Source: an uncultured Bacteroides sp. (lineage in GTDB: Bacteria > Bacteroidota > Bacteroidia > Bacteroidales > Bacteroidaceae). From it: a stretch of DNA of 21,446 nt. A program made the translations under genes and the position numbers. Position 1 is the stretch's first letter, and every line of letters begins with the position of its first letter. Below the pieces are notes generated by a model. It worked only from the letters and a program-made list of their open reading frames with translations. It did not search any database and had not been told where the DNA came from. The stretch covers positions 1 through 21,446 of the forward strand of contig URDR01000052.1 of the NCBI GenBank assembly GCA_900546645.1, in the 5' to 3' direction. Shown here piece by piece: positions 1-7,456 of the stretch.

Positions 1-603
1 CATCTGATGAATGAAGATTTGAAGCAAGCGTATGAACTTGCCAAAACTGAATCAGACAGCCTTGTACCTATAACTCCTACTTTTCTGAAAAGGATGAATG
101 CAATGCTGATGCGTACTACTGGCAGCGTTCACAGTGTGATGGGTGGCTCTTTTGATTCTTCTAAAGGAGAGTTTCGCTTATGTGGCGTTACGGCTGGTGT
201 TGGCGGGTATTCTTATATGAACTATTTGAAAGTTCCTGCTAAGGTGGATGAACTTTGTGCGATTCTTCAAGAGAAGCAAAAGACTGTGGGAACATTTCGG
301 GAACAATATGAATTAAGCTTTAATGCCCATCTTAATTTAGTAACTATTCATCCGTGGGTGGATGGTAACGGCAGAACGGCTCGCTTGCTGATGAACTATA
401 TTCAATTTTGCTATCACCTTTTCCCCACCAAGATATTCAAAGAGGATAGGGAAGAATATATCCTTTCTCTGCGTCAGTGTCAGGATGAAGAAACCAACCG
501 ACCTTTCCTAGACTTTATGGCAGGACAGTTGAAAAAATCACTTTCTTTGGAGATTGAACGGTTCACAGATTCGCAGAAGAAAGGGTTCAGTTTTATGTTT
601 TAG
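1..603 (+). CDS. Fic family protein, 5'-truncated by window edge
   Basis: Fic proteins usually transfer AMP (or another nucleotide or phosphate moiety) from a nucleotide to a hydroxyl side chain of a target protein. The full Fic signature HPWVDGNGRTAR is seen at about residues 115-126 counted from the first ATG (base 7); its His is the catalytic base and the GNGR part holds the phosphates. The hairpin before it (GGYSYMNYL, about 67-75) fits the flap that positions the target. The frame is open to base 1, so the true N-terminus, including any inhibitory (S/T)xxxE(G/N) helix of a class II Fic protein, lies outside the window. The C-terminus is complete, with stop TAG at 601-603. It faces the broken DUF1016 gene convergently and lies in the patch that carries a recombinase remnant, which suggests mobile cargo. 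Family certain; target unknown. Confidence 0.9.
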   Translation, partial: HLMNEDLKQAYELAKTESDSLVPITPTFLKRMNAMLMRTTGSVHSVMGGSFDSSKGEFRLCGVTAGVGGYSYMNYLKVPAKVDELCAILQEKQKTVGTFREQYELSFNAHLNLVTIHPWVDGNGRTARLLMNYIQFCYHLFPTKIFKEDREEYILSLRQCQDEETNRPFLDFMAGQLKKSLSLEIERFTDSQKKGFSFMF

Positions 604-694
604 GGTATGAAAACTATAAATGCTGAGAATCGGTAAATTAAAAAATAAGAAAAACAATATTCTTCTTTTCGCCAGTGTTACTTTTTATGATTGG

Positions 695-1834
695 TTAATA
701 ATTTGAGGAAGCTATAAACGCTTTTATTTCTTCCTCACTTGGAAGTTCTATCATGTATTTTTGTACGAAGATATTCGGGTCTAATCCGGCAGTGGCATAC
801 TTAACCAATGTATCTCCCTTTTCCGTGCAAAGCAAAATACCGATAGGCGGATTATCATCCGGCTGCATCACTTCCGCCTTGAAATAGTTCAGATACATAT
901 TCAGTTGCGAAGCATACTCATGGCGGAACTTGTCTATCTTCAATTCCACAATAACATGGCACTTCAAGATGCGGTGATAGAATACGAGGTCGGCAAAGAA
1001 ATAATTTTCGTCTATCAAAATACGTTTTTGTCGGGCTTCAAAGCAGAATCCATGCCCCATTTCCAGCAGGAAGCGTTGCAGGTTGTCAAGAATGGACTGC
1101 TCCAAATCGTTTTCTGTTACCAATGCACGTTCATTCAATCCTAAGAACTCCAACGTAACAGGGGTGTTGATAACATCTTTAGGTTGCAATAGGGTTGCTT
1201 GTTGCTGTACTAAAGCGGAGAGGGCTTCTTTGTTTTTGGATAGTCCGCTACGCTCATAGTATAAAGATGCTATTTGTCGTTCCAATTCCTTTACAGATCA
1301 GCAACCACGAATTGTTTCCATTTCATAGAAAGCGCGTTTTACCGGGTTCTCAATTCCTGATATGGTATTTAAATGGGTGGAAGATAATCTGTTGAATAAT
1401 CTATCAGACGGAATCATCCATGTTTCGGCTTGTGGATGTTCTGCTGATAGTTTCCAAACGCCATTTTCAGATTCGGCGGTCGCCAACCGCCGGATTGGTT
1501 CGGTGAATTCGGCGGTCAATGACTGCCGAATTTGAATTTGCGATGTAATATACTGTGCAATAGGTTCTTTTAACTGTGGATAAACAAGGTACAGCCGTCT
1601 AAATTCACGGAATCTACGTTCATTCAGACCTTTTGTTTTCAGCCGTTGTTCAAGCTTTTTCAACAATTGTTCGCCGTATGCGGCACGGTCTTCCCCATTT
1701 TGTTCAAACTCCACGATATAGCAACCCATAAGCCAGTTACGGGAAGTAAGGGCGAGATTTACAGCCTGTGCGGCTTGTGCCTGCAACGTGTTCTGTATCG
1801 TGCTGATATGTTTTACTAATGATTCAAAGTCCAT
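695..1834 (-). pseudogene. DUF1016/YhcG-type PDDEXK nuclease, interrupted by in-frame TGA
   Basis: Two open stretches (1298-1834 and 695-1297) lie in the same reading frame and are separated only by a TGA at 1300-1298. Read through, they give one 379-residue protein of normal family length. The N-terminal half (MDFESLVKH onward) is the DUF1016_N domain, with the motif GLNERRFREFRRLY. The C-terminal half is a PDDEXK-like nuclease domain, with FFADLVFYHR followed by VIVELKI, the D...ExK core. The text around the stop reads TIRGC-stop-SVKELERQIASL; the family normally has Trp before S/T-V-x-E-L, so TGG to TGA is the simplest origin. Such proteins are often found near restriction or defence genes, but the role is not settled. 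The N-terminal half could still be made as a 178-residue protein. A -7 box sits only five bases before the ATG. Confidence 0.85.
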
Positions 1835-1839
1835 AGTTA

Positions 1840-1847
1840 CAAAGATA
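1840..1847 (-). promoter_or_regulatory. predicted -7 box for the DUF1016 gene
   Basis: The minus strand reads TATCTTTG, a perfect TAnnTTTG match. Only five bases separate it from the ATG, so transcription would begin at or near the A of the start codon (a leaderless or nearly leaderless message). No good -33 TTTG is visible. Confidence 0.45.
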
Positions 1848-1867
1848 GGTCTTTTGTGGTTAAAGTT

Positions 1868-2195
1868 TTATTCGGGTAGTCTGTTTATTGCTTCCTCTTT
1901 CAATTTATCCACCGTACGGGTGTATTTCTCGGTATGCTTCAATCCGTTGTACCCTAAAAGACTGGCTACGGTCTTGATATTTGCCCCTTTGTTTCAGAAT
2001 GTTCACGGCAAATAAATGCCGGGCGCAATGCCAGTTTATATGCTTGTCTATTCCGGCTTTCTTTATCCAACGCTTGACCGATTTGCAGCAGCTTTCGTAT
2101 GTAGGCAAATCGGATATCAAACAGTTTTTATCTGCTGGGGTTTCACACTCATATCGATCTTCTTTTTCTGCAAAGAAATGAGAACCTCTCCATAC
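1868..2195 (-). pseudogene. tyrosine recombinase (integrase) C-terminal remnant, frameshifted
   Basis: The minus strand encodes a fragment of a Bacteroides-type tyrosine recombinase. The first frame gives DLPTYESCCKSVKRWIKKAG and then WHCARHLFAVNIL, which holds the box II HxxRH (bases 2030-2016). A shift at the AAACAAA run (plus-strand TTTGTTT at 1988-1994; probably one extra base) moves the rest into another frame: GANIKTVASLLGYNGLKHTE, then KYTRTVDKLKEEAINRLPE and stop at 1870-1868. That second part carries the catalytic Tyr (KYTRT), so box II and the nucleophile are in different frames. The N-terminal domain and the box I Arg are absent; upstream of about 2130 the frame is open but no longer recognisable. 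It cannot be active. It marks the patch holding Fic and DUF1016 as a former integrated element. Confidence 0.85.
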
Positions 2196-2222
2196 CCGAT
2201 TTATTTGAACTGGTTCCGCTTG

Positions 2223-3005
2223 CTATAAGATACCGAAGTGCTGCAATGCACGCATAATTCCCTCTTCATCCACAGAAGTTGTAACATAATCGGCAGCAGC
2301 CTGCACCGTATCCGAAGCATTTCCCATAGCCACTCCGAGGTTTACGTGCTTTAGCATCGGAATATCATTTCCGCCATCGCCAAAAGCCATGGTATCTTCC
2401 AGTTTGATTCCATAGAATTCCAGCACCTTATCAATTCCCCGGCTTTTGCTGGTGCCGCGTGAAATGATGTCTGTAAAAAGAGGATACCAGCGCATCGATT
2501 CACAGTGAGTCAGTACGCTTGAAAAGACCTCCCGGTCTTCGTTCTCCTTGAAGTACCCCATTATCTGAAGAATCTCCTTTCCGCGTGCCGCTTCGATAGG
2601 AGTAACAGGAGGTACATCTATTTCAATGAGCTTTGCCACCTCCTTTACCGCTTCATTGCAGTGCGTGATAAACCACCCTTCTTCATCAACGAAAACGAAA
2701 GGGGTTTCCGGATGGCGGTGATGGTAACCGATGAGTCGTTCGATGTCTTCTTGCGGAATACAGGCTTTATGAATATCCCGGTGGTCGGCTGTAAAACAAT
2801 GTGCCCCATTCAGGGTGATATAGCCATCAAATTTCAAGTCGCCCACTGCATTCATCATTAAGCTTTTCGGGCGTCCGGTTGCAATAAACACTTTGATCCC
2901 CTTTTCCCGTAGCAGTGTTAAAGCCTGGCGCGTTGAGGCTGAAATAGTATGCGTGTTAAATGAAACCAATGTCCCGTCTATATCGAAAAAGATTGCTTTT
3001 ACCAT
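2223..3005 (-). CDS. Cof-type HAD-IIB family phosphatase
   Basis: A 260-residue cytosolic phosphatase of the haloacid dehalogenase superfamily, Cof subgroup, which removes phosphate from sugar phosphates or similar small metabolites. Motif I is FFDIDGTL at residues 6-13 (nucleophile D8, acid/base D10). Motif II is the IATGRP segment at 41-46. Motif III Lys lies around SKSRG (186-190), and motif IV is FGDGGND at 208-214, with D210 and D214 binding Mg2+. The insert between motifs II and III is the C2-type cap that sets substrate choice. Length is normal. It starts at ATG 3005 with a TATCTTTG box about 30 bases upstream, divergent from the proB promoter. Its end abuts the integrase remnant, so it probably marks the edge of older chromosome. 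The exact substrate cannot be read from the sequence. Confidence 0.92.
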   Translation of the reverse strand: MVKAIFFDIDGTLVSFNTHTISASTRQALTLLREKGIKVFIATGRPKSLMMNAVGDLKFDGYITLNGAHCFTADHRDIHKACIPQEDIERLIGYHHRHPETPFVFVDEEGWFITHCNEAVKEVAKLIEIDVPPVTPIEAARGKEILQIMGYFKENEDREVFSSVLTHCESMRWYPLFTDIISRGTSKSRGIDKVLEFYGIKLEDTMAFGDGGNDIPMLKHVNLGVAMGNASDTVQAAADYVTTSVDEEGIMRALQHFGIL

Positions 3006-3036
3006 GGAAATATAACTTTTTAATTAAAAATCAAGG

Positions 3037-3044
3037 CAAAGATA
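3037..3044 (-). promoter_or_regulatory. -7 box for HAD phosphatase gene
   Basis: The minus strand reads TATCTTTG (TAnnTTTG), placing the transcript start near 3030 and giving a leader of about 25 bases before the ATG at 3005. It lies about 30 bases from the oppositely directed proB box, so the two promoters share one short control region. Confidence 0.6.
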
Positions 3045-3076
3045 CAGATTTTGTACCGGAAAAATAAAAAACTCTT

Positions 3077-3084
3077 TACCTTTG
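3077..3084 (+). promoter_or_regulatory. -7 box for proB
   Basis: TACCTTTG matches TAnnTTTG, with a TTTG at 3050-3053 near the -33 position (spacer 23, slightly long). The start would be near 3091, which rules out the longer open frame beginning at 3051 and supports ATG 3147 as the proB start. Confidence 0.6.
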
Positions 3085-3146
3085 TAGCAGCCGCTCTTTT
3101 AAAAAGTCCGGAAAAAAGAAAGTTATCAGTAAACCAACTTAAACCA

Positions 3147-4229
3147 ATGGCATTCCAATTTAATAAAATAGCAATAAAGATAGGCAGCAATGTCTTGACC
3201 CGCCGCGACGGAACACTTGATATTACCCGTATGTCGGCATTGGTTGATCAGGTAGCAGCGCTTCATAAAGCCGGTGTGGAAGTGGTATTGGTGTCTTCGG
3301 GCGCCGTAGCTTCGGGACGCAGTGAAATCAAGGTTCAGCGTAAGCTTGACAGTGTAGAACAGCGTCAGCTTTTTTCAGCCGTAGGACAGGCTAAACTGAT
3401 AAACCGCTATTATGAACTCTTTCGTGAGCATGGCATAGCTGTGGGGCAGGTGCTTACCACCAAAGAGAGCTTCGGTACCCGTCGCCATTATCTTAATCAG
3501 CGCAACTGCATGAGGGTGATGCTTGAAAACGGTGTGATTCCCATCGTCAATGAAAACGATACCATTTCAGTAACCGAACTGATGTTTACCGATAATGACG
3601 AGCTGTCGGGCATGATTGCTTCGATGATGGACATGGAAGCACTGATTATCTTGAGTAATATAGACGGCATCTTCAATGGCTCTCCCTCTGAACCGGGTAC
3701 ATCGGTTATTCGGGAGGTAGAGCAGGGGAAAGACCTGAGCGACTATATTCGTACGGAAAAATCAGGATTTGGCAGAGGAGGTATGCTGACCAAGACCACG
3801 ATAGCCCGCAAGGTAGCTGATGAAGGCATTACTGTCATCATAGCCAACGGGAAGCGTGAAGGGATTCTTTTAAATCTTCTTCTTCATCCGGATGAAACGC
3901 TTCATACCCGTTTTATTCCTTCAGCAGCAGAGGTATCGAGTATGAAAAAATGGATAGCTCATAGTGAAGGCTTTGCGAAAGGTGAACTTCACCTCAACCC
4001 TCAGGCGGTGGAAATCATTACGGGTGAGCAGGCAGCCAGTGTCTTGCCGGTTGGAGTCAGCCGCATTGAAGGAGAGTTCGAGAAAGACGACATCGTGAAG
4101 CTAATTGATGAGAAAGGTTCTGCCATTGGTGTGGGCAGGGTAAGTATAGACTCGCAGGAAGCACGGAAACTGTTGGGCAAGCATGGTCAGCGTCCGTTGG
4201 TGCATTATGATTATTTGTATTTAGACTGA
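3147..4229 (+). CDS. proB: glutamate 5-kinase
   Basis: Catalyses the first step of proline synthesis, phosphorylating L-glutamate with ATP to gamma-glutamyl phosphate in the cytosol. The 360-residue product starts MAFQFNKIAIKIGSNVL, with the amino-acid-kinase nucleotide loop at the N-terminus. It then shows VLVSSGAVASG, the LNQRNCMRVML and PIVNENDTIS segments for glutamate binding, FTDNDELSG, and the FGRGGMLTK motif. The C-terminal 80-90 residues (from about LPVGVSRIEGEF) form a PUA-type domain, common in full-length ProB. The frame is open upstream to a TTG at 3051, but that part lies across the predicted promoter, so ATG 3147 is chosen. Its partner proA is not adjacent; it lies about 13.5 kb downstream on the same strand. 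The product intermediate is unstable, so ProB and ProA are thought to work together. Confidence 0.95.
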   Translation: MAFQFNKIAIKIGSNVLTRRDGTLDITRMSALVDQVAALHKAGVEVVLVSSGAVASGRSEIKVQRKLDSVEQRQLFSAVGQAKLINRYYELFREHGIAVGQVLTTKESFGTRRHYLNQRNCMRVMLENGVIPIVNENDTISVTELMFTDNDELSGMIASMMDMEALIILSNIDGIFNGSPSEPGTSVIREVEQGKDLSDYIRTEKSGFGRGGMLTKTTIARKVADEGITVIIANGKREGILLNLLLHPDETLHTRFIPSAAEVSSMKKWIAHSEGFAKGELHLNPQAVEIITGEQAASVLPVGVSRIEGEFEKDDIVKLIDEKGSAIGVGRVSIDSQEARKLLGKHGQRPLVHYDYLYLD

Positions 4230-4232
4230 AAC

Positions 4233-4287
4233 AGCCAGCCGTTCAGGGAGTGCTGCACGGGTTGTGGCTCTCCTTGAACGGTGGCTT
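4233..4287. terminator. hairpin between convergent proB and beta-barrel gene
   Basis: An imperfect inverted repeat pairs AGCCAGCCGTTCAGGGAG (4233-4250) with CTCTCCTTGAACGGTGGCT (4268-4286), about 16 pairs with small bulges. It sits just after the proB stop and just before the stop of the opposing gene. Neither side has a strong U-tract, so it may act as a shared 3'-end stabiliser as well as a terminator. Confidence 0.5.
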
Positions 4288-4304
4288 ATAAAAAAGAGCA
4301 TGTA

Positions 4305-4988
4305 TTACAGTCCGAATTTATATCCCACAGACAGGGTCAGCGTATGATAGTTGGCTCCAATGACATCTCCGCTGCCTTCTTTCCCGAGCGAGAGGTCGTA
4401 TTGCAGCTTCATATACCAGTTGTTGGTTTCTACCCCTATATTCGATGTGAGTCCCCAGTCGAAGTTTCTAGCCTTGTCATACAGGAACTGGTTGGAGTTT
4501 CCGAACTGGTCTTCTCCATATACATATCCGTCATAATATTGTGCATTCTCTCCCGGATAATACCCTTTCAGGAAATAAGGATCCCCTCCAATTTTGTTTT
4601 TCAGGCAGAATCCCACATACGGACCCACTCCGAAAAACATCTTCGTCTGTTTTCCTACATTCCATTTAAATTTGGCAAGTACCGGTACCTGCAGGAAGTG
4701 TCTGGTCTGTGAAACATTTTCCATCCATGTGGCATTATCGTTGCTGTAGATTCCTCCATGGTCGATGGTATATCCCCGGAAGGTATAAAACAATCCGGAC
4801 TCAATGGCAAAATGCTTGGTCAGGTTGAAGTCGGCAGAAACACCGATTTTCGCCGACGGTCTCCAACTTTGTCCCCATCCCCCTCTCATTACGGCTGATA
4901 CGCCGGCTTCGGGAGCTAAAGTTACATGCTGTGCATGCAGTGCGCAGGCACTTGCTGCCAGTGCGCAAACGAGTAATGTTTTCTTCAT
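4305..4988 (-). CDS. outer membrane beta-barrel protein (PorT/OMP_b-brl type)
   Basis: A 227-residue secreted protein that looks like a small outer-membrane beta-barrel of the OMP_b-brl_2/PorT-like group, common in Bacteroidetes. The signal peptide is MKKTLLVCALAASACALHAQ, with likely cleavage after HAQ. The mature part alternates polar and hydrophobic residues in strands typical of a barrel: an early glycine-rich strand (APEAGVSAVMRGGWG), FAIESGLFYTFRGY, LQVPVLAKFKWN, MFFGVGPYVGFCL, and a final strand HTLTLSVGYKFGL ending in a hydrophobic C-terminus. No catalytic motif is visible. It is convergent with proB and divergent from the sensor kinase. A TACCTTTG box lies 65 bases before the ATG. 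Function unknown; a porin-like or structural role is a guess. Confidence 0.8.
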   Translation of the reverse strand: MKKTLLVCALAASACALHAQHVTLAPEAGVSAVMRGGWGQSWRPSAKIGVSADFNLTKHFAIESGLFYTFRGYTIDHGGIYSNDNATWMENVSQTRHFLQVPVLAKFKWNVGKQTKMFFGVGPYVGFCLKNKIGGDPYFLKGYYPGENAQYYDGYVYGEDQFGNSNQFLYDKARNFDWGLTSNIGVETNNWYMKLQYDLSLGKEGSGDVIGANYHTLTLSVGYKFGL

Positions 4989-5052
4989 AATTTATGTGTT
5001 TATATAAATGCTTTAATTTGAAAGCATGATTGATAGCAATTTTCCTATGCTG

Positions 5053-5060
5053 CAAAGGTA
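5053..5060 (-). promoter_or_regulatory. -7 box for beta-barrel protein gene
   Basis: The minus strand reads TACCTTTG, a perfect TAnnTTTG match. It gives a leader of roughly 58 bases, which includes a 7-base inverted repeat able to form a small hairpin. Confidence 0.55.
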
Positions 5061-5291
5061 GATTGCCTTTATGAGATAGGTTGTCTTTGTAGTGTAATCT
5101 TTTGTTTGTAAAAAGGTAATCATTCTGCTATTTTTGGTGACTCGCTTGACGGGTATTGTTGTTTTTTAGCGATATTAGATAAAATTTCTTTTCTTTAAAA
5201 AAAGAATGTTGTTTTAGGTTGTGTTATGTTTAAAAAAGAGAAAGATAATTATTTACTTTATCTCATGTGATAATGGAAGTAGTTATTCATA

Positions 5292-5299
5292 TAACTTTG
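5292..5299 (+). promoter_or_regulatory. -7 box for kinase-regulator operon
   Basis: TAACTTTG matches TAnnTTTG, 23 bases before the kinase ATG. No clear -33 TTTG is seen at the usual distance. Confidence 0.55.
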
Positions 5300-5322
5300 T
5301 ATGAATTTTATAATCATAAATC

Positions 5323-6681
5323 ATGAGAAAGTTACTATGGGTTCCTATTACGGTGATTGCTTCTATACTCCTTTTAGAGGGAATATGGTTTAATCGGGTG
5401 CGCCAAGAGTATCAAGATAAAACCATGATAAAAGTAGAAAAGCTTTTGTCTGTGAGCATTGGTAAGGAGTTGACATTACGTGATTATGGCTATCCTGAAG
5501 ACCCCCAGAATCATCGGTTTGTTTATAAAGTACAAGATTCTTTGCCAGCAGAAGCAAGGATGACCGGTGATACGTTGAATGTAGATATGTTGGCTGAAAA
5601 GCATATCGGGAAAGAATTTCATGAGATTGTTCAACAAATATCCCAAGATTTGGATATAGACAAAGGTAAATATTTGCTATTGTCTAATTTGGACAGCATT
5701 TTCCGAGCAGAGCTTGAAACAGAAGGAGTCAATGTCGATTACCGACTTTCATGGTACGACCATGATACGACAGCTATTCAGACCGCAGGAACCCTTTCCG
5801 CTTCTCATTCTCATGAAACGAGTAAAACCCGGCTGTTTCCCATCGGCACGCGAGGCTTGCAGTTTGTAGATGCGGAAGTGGATATCCATCTTTCCTTGTT
5901 TATGAAGCAGATGCTTTACCTGCTGCTGCTTTCCGGCGTGCTTGCCGTGGTGGTGATGGGCTGTGTGGTTTATCTGCTTGTTACCATCCGCAGGAAGAAC
6001 CGGCTGTTCCGTCAGCGTGAGGCGAGTGTGAATGGTACGGTACACGATTTGAAAGCTCCCCTGAACAGTATTGTCGCCTTGATGGGACTGCTTAAACGGC
6101 ATGTCACGGCAGAGACCGACCGCGCCTTGATTGAAAAGACTTCGGCTCAAGCCCGTAGTCTGGTGGGTGAGATTGAGGAGCTGCTGATTACTGCCCGCCG
6201 CGATAGGCAGCGTCTTTATATCCAGAAAAAGGAAGTCGATTTGCTGGCTTTGATTCGTACGGCTTGCGCGAGCGTGGAGGCACAGTATGAAGCGAAGCCG
6301 CACCATATCTGTATAGAAGCAGAAACCGAATCCGTTTCTCTGTATGCCGACGGACTGTATGTGACGAACGTAATCCGCAATCTGATAGAGAATGCACTGA
6401 AGTATTCAGACGACGGGGTGGAGGTACGGATACGTGCCGTCAGCGGGAAGGATTTTACGGAGCTGGTGGTGGAAGATACAGGCTGGGGAATTGACCGGCG
6501 TTATCAGAAGAAGGTGTTTACCCAGTTTTTCCAAGTTCCTCATCGGGAAGAAGTTGCCCGGCGCGGCTATGGGGTGGGGCTTGCTTACGTGAAATATATC
6601 ATGGAGGCACACGGAGGAAGCATCCGTCTGGAGAGTACGCCCGGTAAGGGAAGTCGCTTTGTGTGCCACTTTCCTTGTTGA
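5323..6681 (+). CDS. membrane sensor histidine kinase
   Basis: The sensor half of a two-component system in the inner membrane; it autophosphorylates on His and passes phosphate to the regulator encoded next. The 452-residue protein has a first membrane helix at about 5-23 and a periplasmic sensing region at about 24-195 with no recognised fold. A second helix spans about 196-222. The dimerisation and phosphoacceptor helix has TVHDLKAPLNSI with His241. The ATPase domain shows the N box NLIENALKYS (353-362), G1 DTGWGI (385-390), an F box around VFTQFFQVP, and G2 GYGVGL (415-420). All catalytic motifs are intact. There is no HAMP domain of clear consensus between helix 2 and the His. The regulator starts 34 bases downstream, so they are almost surely one transcript. 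The signal is unknown; the PepSY-like lipoprotein beyond suggests envelope stress, metal or cationic compounds. Confidence 0.95.
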   Translation: MRKLLWVPITVIASILLLEGIWFNRVRQEYQDKTMIKVEKLLSVSIGKELTLRDYGYPEDPQNHRFVYKVQDSLPAEARMTGDTLNVDMLAEKHIGKEFHEIVQQISQDLDIDKGKYLLLSNLDSIFRAELETEGVNVDYRLSWYDHDTTAIQTAGTLSASHSHETSKTRLFPIGTRGLQFVDAEVDIHLSLFMKQMLYLLLLSGVLAVVVMGCVVYLLVTIRRKNRLFRQREASVNGTVHDLKAPLNSIVALMGLLKRHVTAETDRALIEKTSAQARSLVGEIEELLITARRDRQRLYIQKKEVDLLALIRTACASVEAQYEAKPHHICIEAETESVSLYADGLYVTNVIRNLIENALKYSDDGVEVRIRAVSGKDFTELVVEDTGWGIDRRYQKKVFTQFFQVPHREEVARRGYGVGLAYVKYIMEAHGGSIRLESTPGKGSRFVCHFPC

Positions 6682-6715
6682 AATAATAGATAATGAGGTG
6701 ACAAAAAGGAATAAG

Positions 6716-7372
6716 ATGAAGATACTTTTTATTGACGATGACCTGTTGTTGGGTCAGATTATTACGACAGCACTTGCTGAAGAGGGATATGAAGTGTGTT
6801 ACCAGAACTCGCTGACTGCCATGGTTGCAGTGGCAGAGGAGGTGAAGCCCGATGTGGTGGTCTTGGATGTGGAGATAGGTGAGGCAGATGGCATTGAAGC
6901 TATCTCGCAGGTGCATCGGGTATTGCCCGGAGTGCCGGTCGTAATTGTGTCTTCGCATACGCAGGCCAGTGAGGTGGTGCGGGCAATGGATGGGGGAGCC
7001 GTGGGCTATCTGAAGAAGCCTTTCGAGCCGGAAGAACTGTGTGCGTATGTGCGTCGTTATGCCGATGTGTCACTGGAGCCGGCTAGGTGGGTGAAGTTCG
7101 GTGAACTGACGGTAGACCGTCGTACGCGTATATTGTCTCAATGTGGTCAGGAGCTGAAGCGGCTGACCAAGCTGGAATGGACGCTTCTTGAACTTTTTGT
7201 GTCCCGGAGGGGACAGGTGGTTTCGCGCGAGGAACTGGCAACGGTGTGGGAAGGGAGTGTCATGAATGAGCATAGTCTGTATAATTATATCAGGCGTCTG
7301 CGTGAACTGCTGGCGGCTGACCCGTCGTTGAGGCTGGAGAAGTCGGGAGAGGGGTATGTGTTTTGTTTTTAG
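6716..7372 (+). CDS. OmpR/PhoB-family response regulator
   Basis: The DNA-binding partner of the preceding kinase, 218 residues from MKILFIDDD. The receiver domain (1-115) has the acidic cluster DDD at 7-9, phosphoacceptor D51 in VVVLDVEIG, the Ser/Thr switch in VIVSSHTQ and the Lys of YLKKPF. The C-terminal winged helix (about 125-218) has the usual strand pattern, RLTKLEWTLLELF and the recognition helix region HSLYNYIRRLRELL, ending GEGYVFCF. An in-frame GTG start at 6659 overlaps the kinase gene; ATG 6716 is preferred because residue 1 then begins the canonical first strand and an A-rich purine stretch (AAAAAGGA) precedes it. Family members bind tandem direct repeats with a period near 11 bases, and such repeats sit 18 bases after its stop. 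Confidence 0.94.
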   Translation: MKILFIDDDLLLGQIITTALAEEGYEVCYQNSLTAMVAVAEEVKPDVVVLDVEIGEADGIEAISQVHRVLPGVPVVIVSSHTQASEVVRAMDGGAVGYLKKPFEPEELCAYVRRYADVSLEPARWVKFGELTVDRRTRILSQCGQELKRLTKLEWTLLELFVSRRGQVVSREELATVWEGSVMNEHSLYNYIRRLRELLAADPSLRLEKSGEGYVFCF

Positions 7373-7378
7373 AAGTCT

Positions 7379-7410
7379 ATTTCATTTCGTTTTCAGAATC
7401 TTTTCAGAAT
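7379..7410 (+). promoter_or_regulatory. tandem 11-base-period repeats, likely regulator binding site
   Basis: TTTTCAGAAT occurs exactly twice, at 7390-7399 and 7401-7410, an 11-base period. The word TTTCA recurs once more in the same phase at 7380-7384. The array ends seven bases before a -7-like box (7418-7425). OmpR/PhoB-type regulators typically bind such repeats, so this is inferred to be the site of the regulator encoded just upstream. Confidence 0.6.
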
Positions 7411-7417
7411 TGGATGC

Positions 7418-7425
7418 TACCTTCG
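7418..7425 (+). promoter_or_regulatory. weak -7 box for PepSY-like lipoprotein gene
   Basis: TACCTTCG differs from TAnnTTTG at one base. A weak box directly after regulator-type repeats fits an activator-dependent promoter; the leader would be about 25 bases. Confidence 0.5.
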
Positions 7426-7456
7426 TAAAACAATAACATAAAAACAGGCTAAAGAT

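Larger units (their letters stand above)
4989..5322. other. divergent control region between barrel gene and kinase gene
   Basis: This 334-base AT-rich stretch has no convincing gene. It holds the barrel-gene promoter (minus, 5053-5060), a short inverted repeat in that gene's leader (ATGCTTT 5008-5014 with AAAGCAT 5021-5027), and the kinase promoter (plus, 5292-5299). The middle (5100-5280) is poly-A/T rich with nothing else recognised. Confidence 0.6.

Noticed and set aside
3051..3146. Longer N-terminus for ProB from a TTG at 3051
   Set aside because: It overlaps the predicted promoter, adds 32 residues unlike ProB, and the family start matches MAFQFNKIAIKIGSN at 3147.
6659..6715. Earlier GTG start for the response regulator inside the kinase gene
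   Set aside because: The extra 19 residues are not part of a receiver domain; ATG 6716 begins the canonical first strand.
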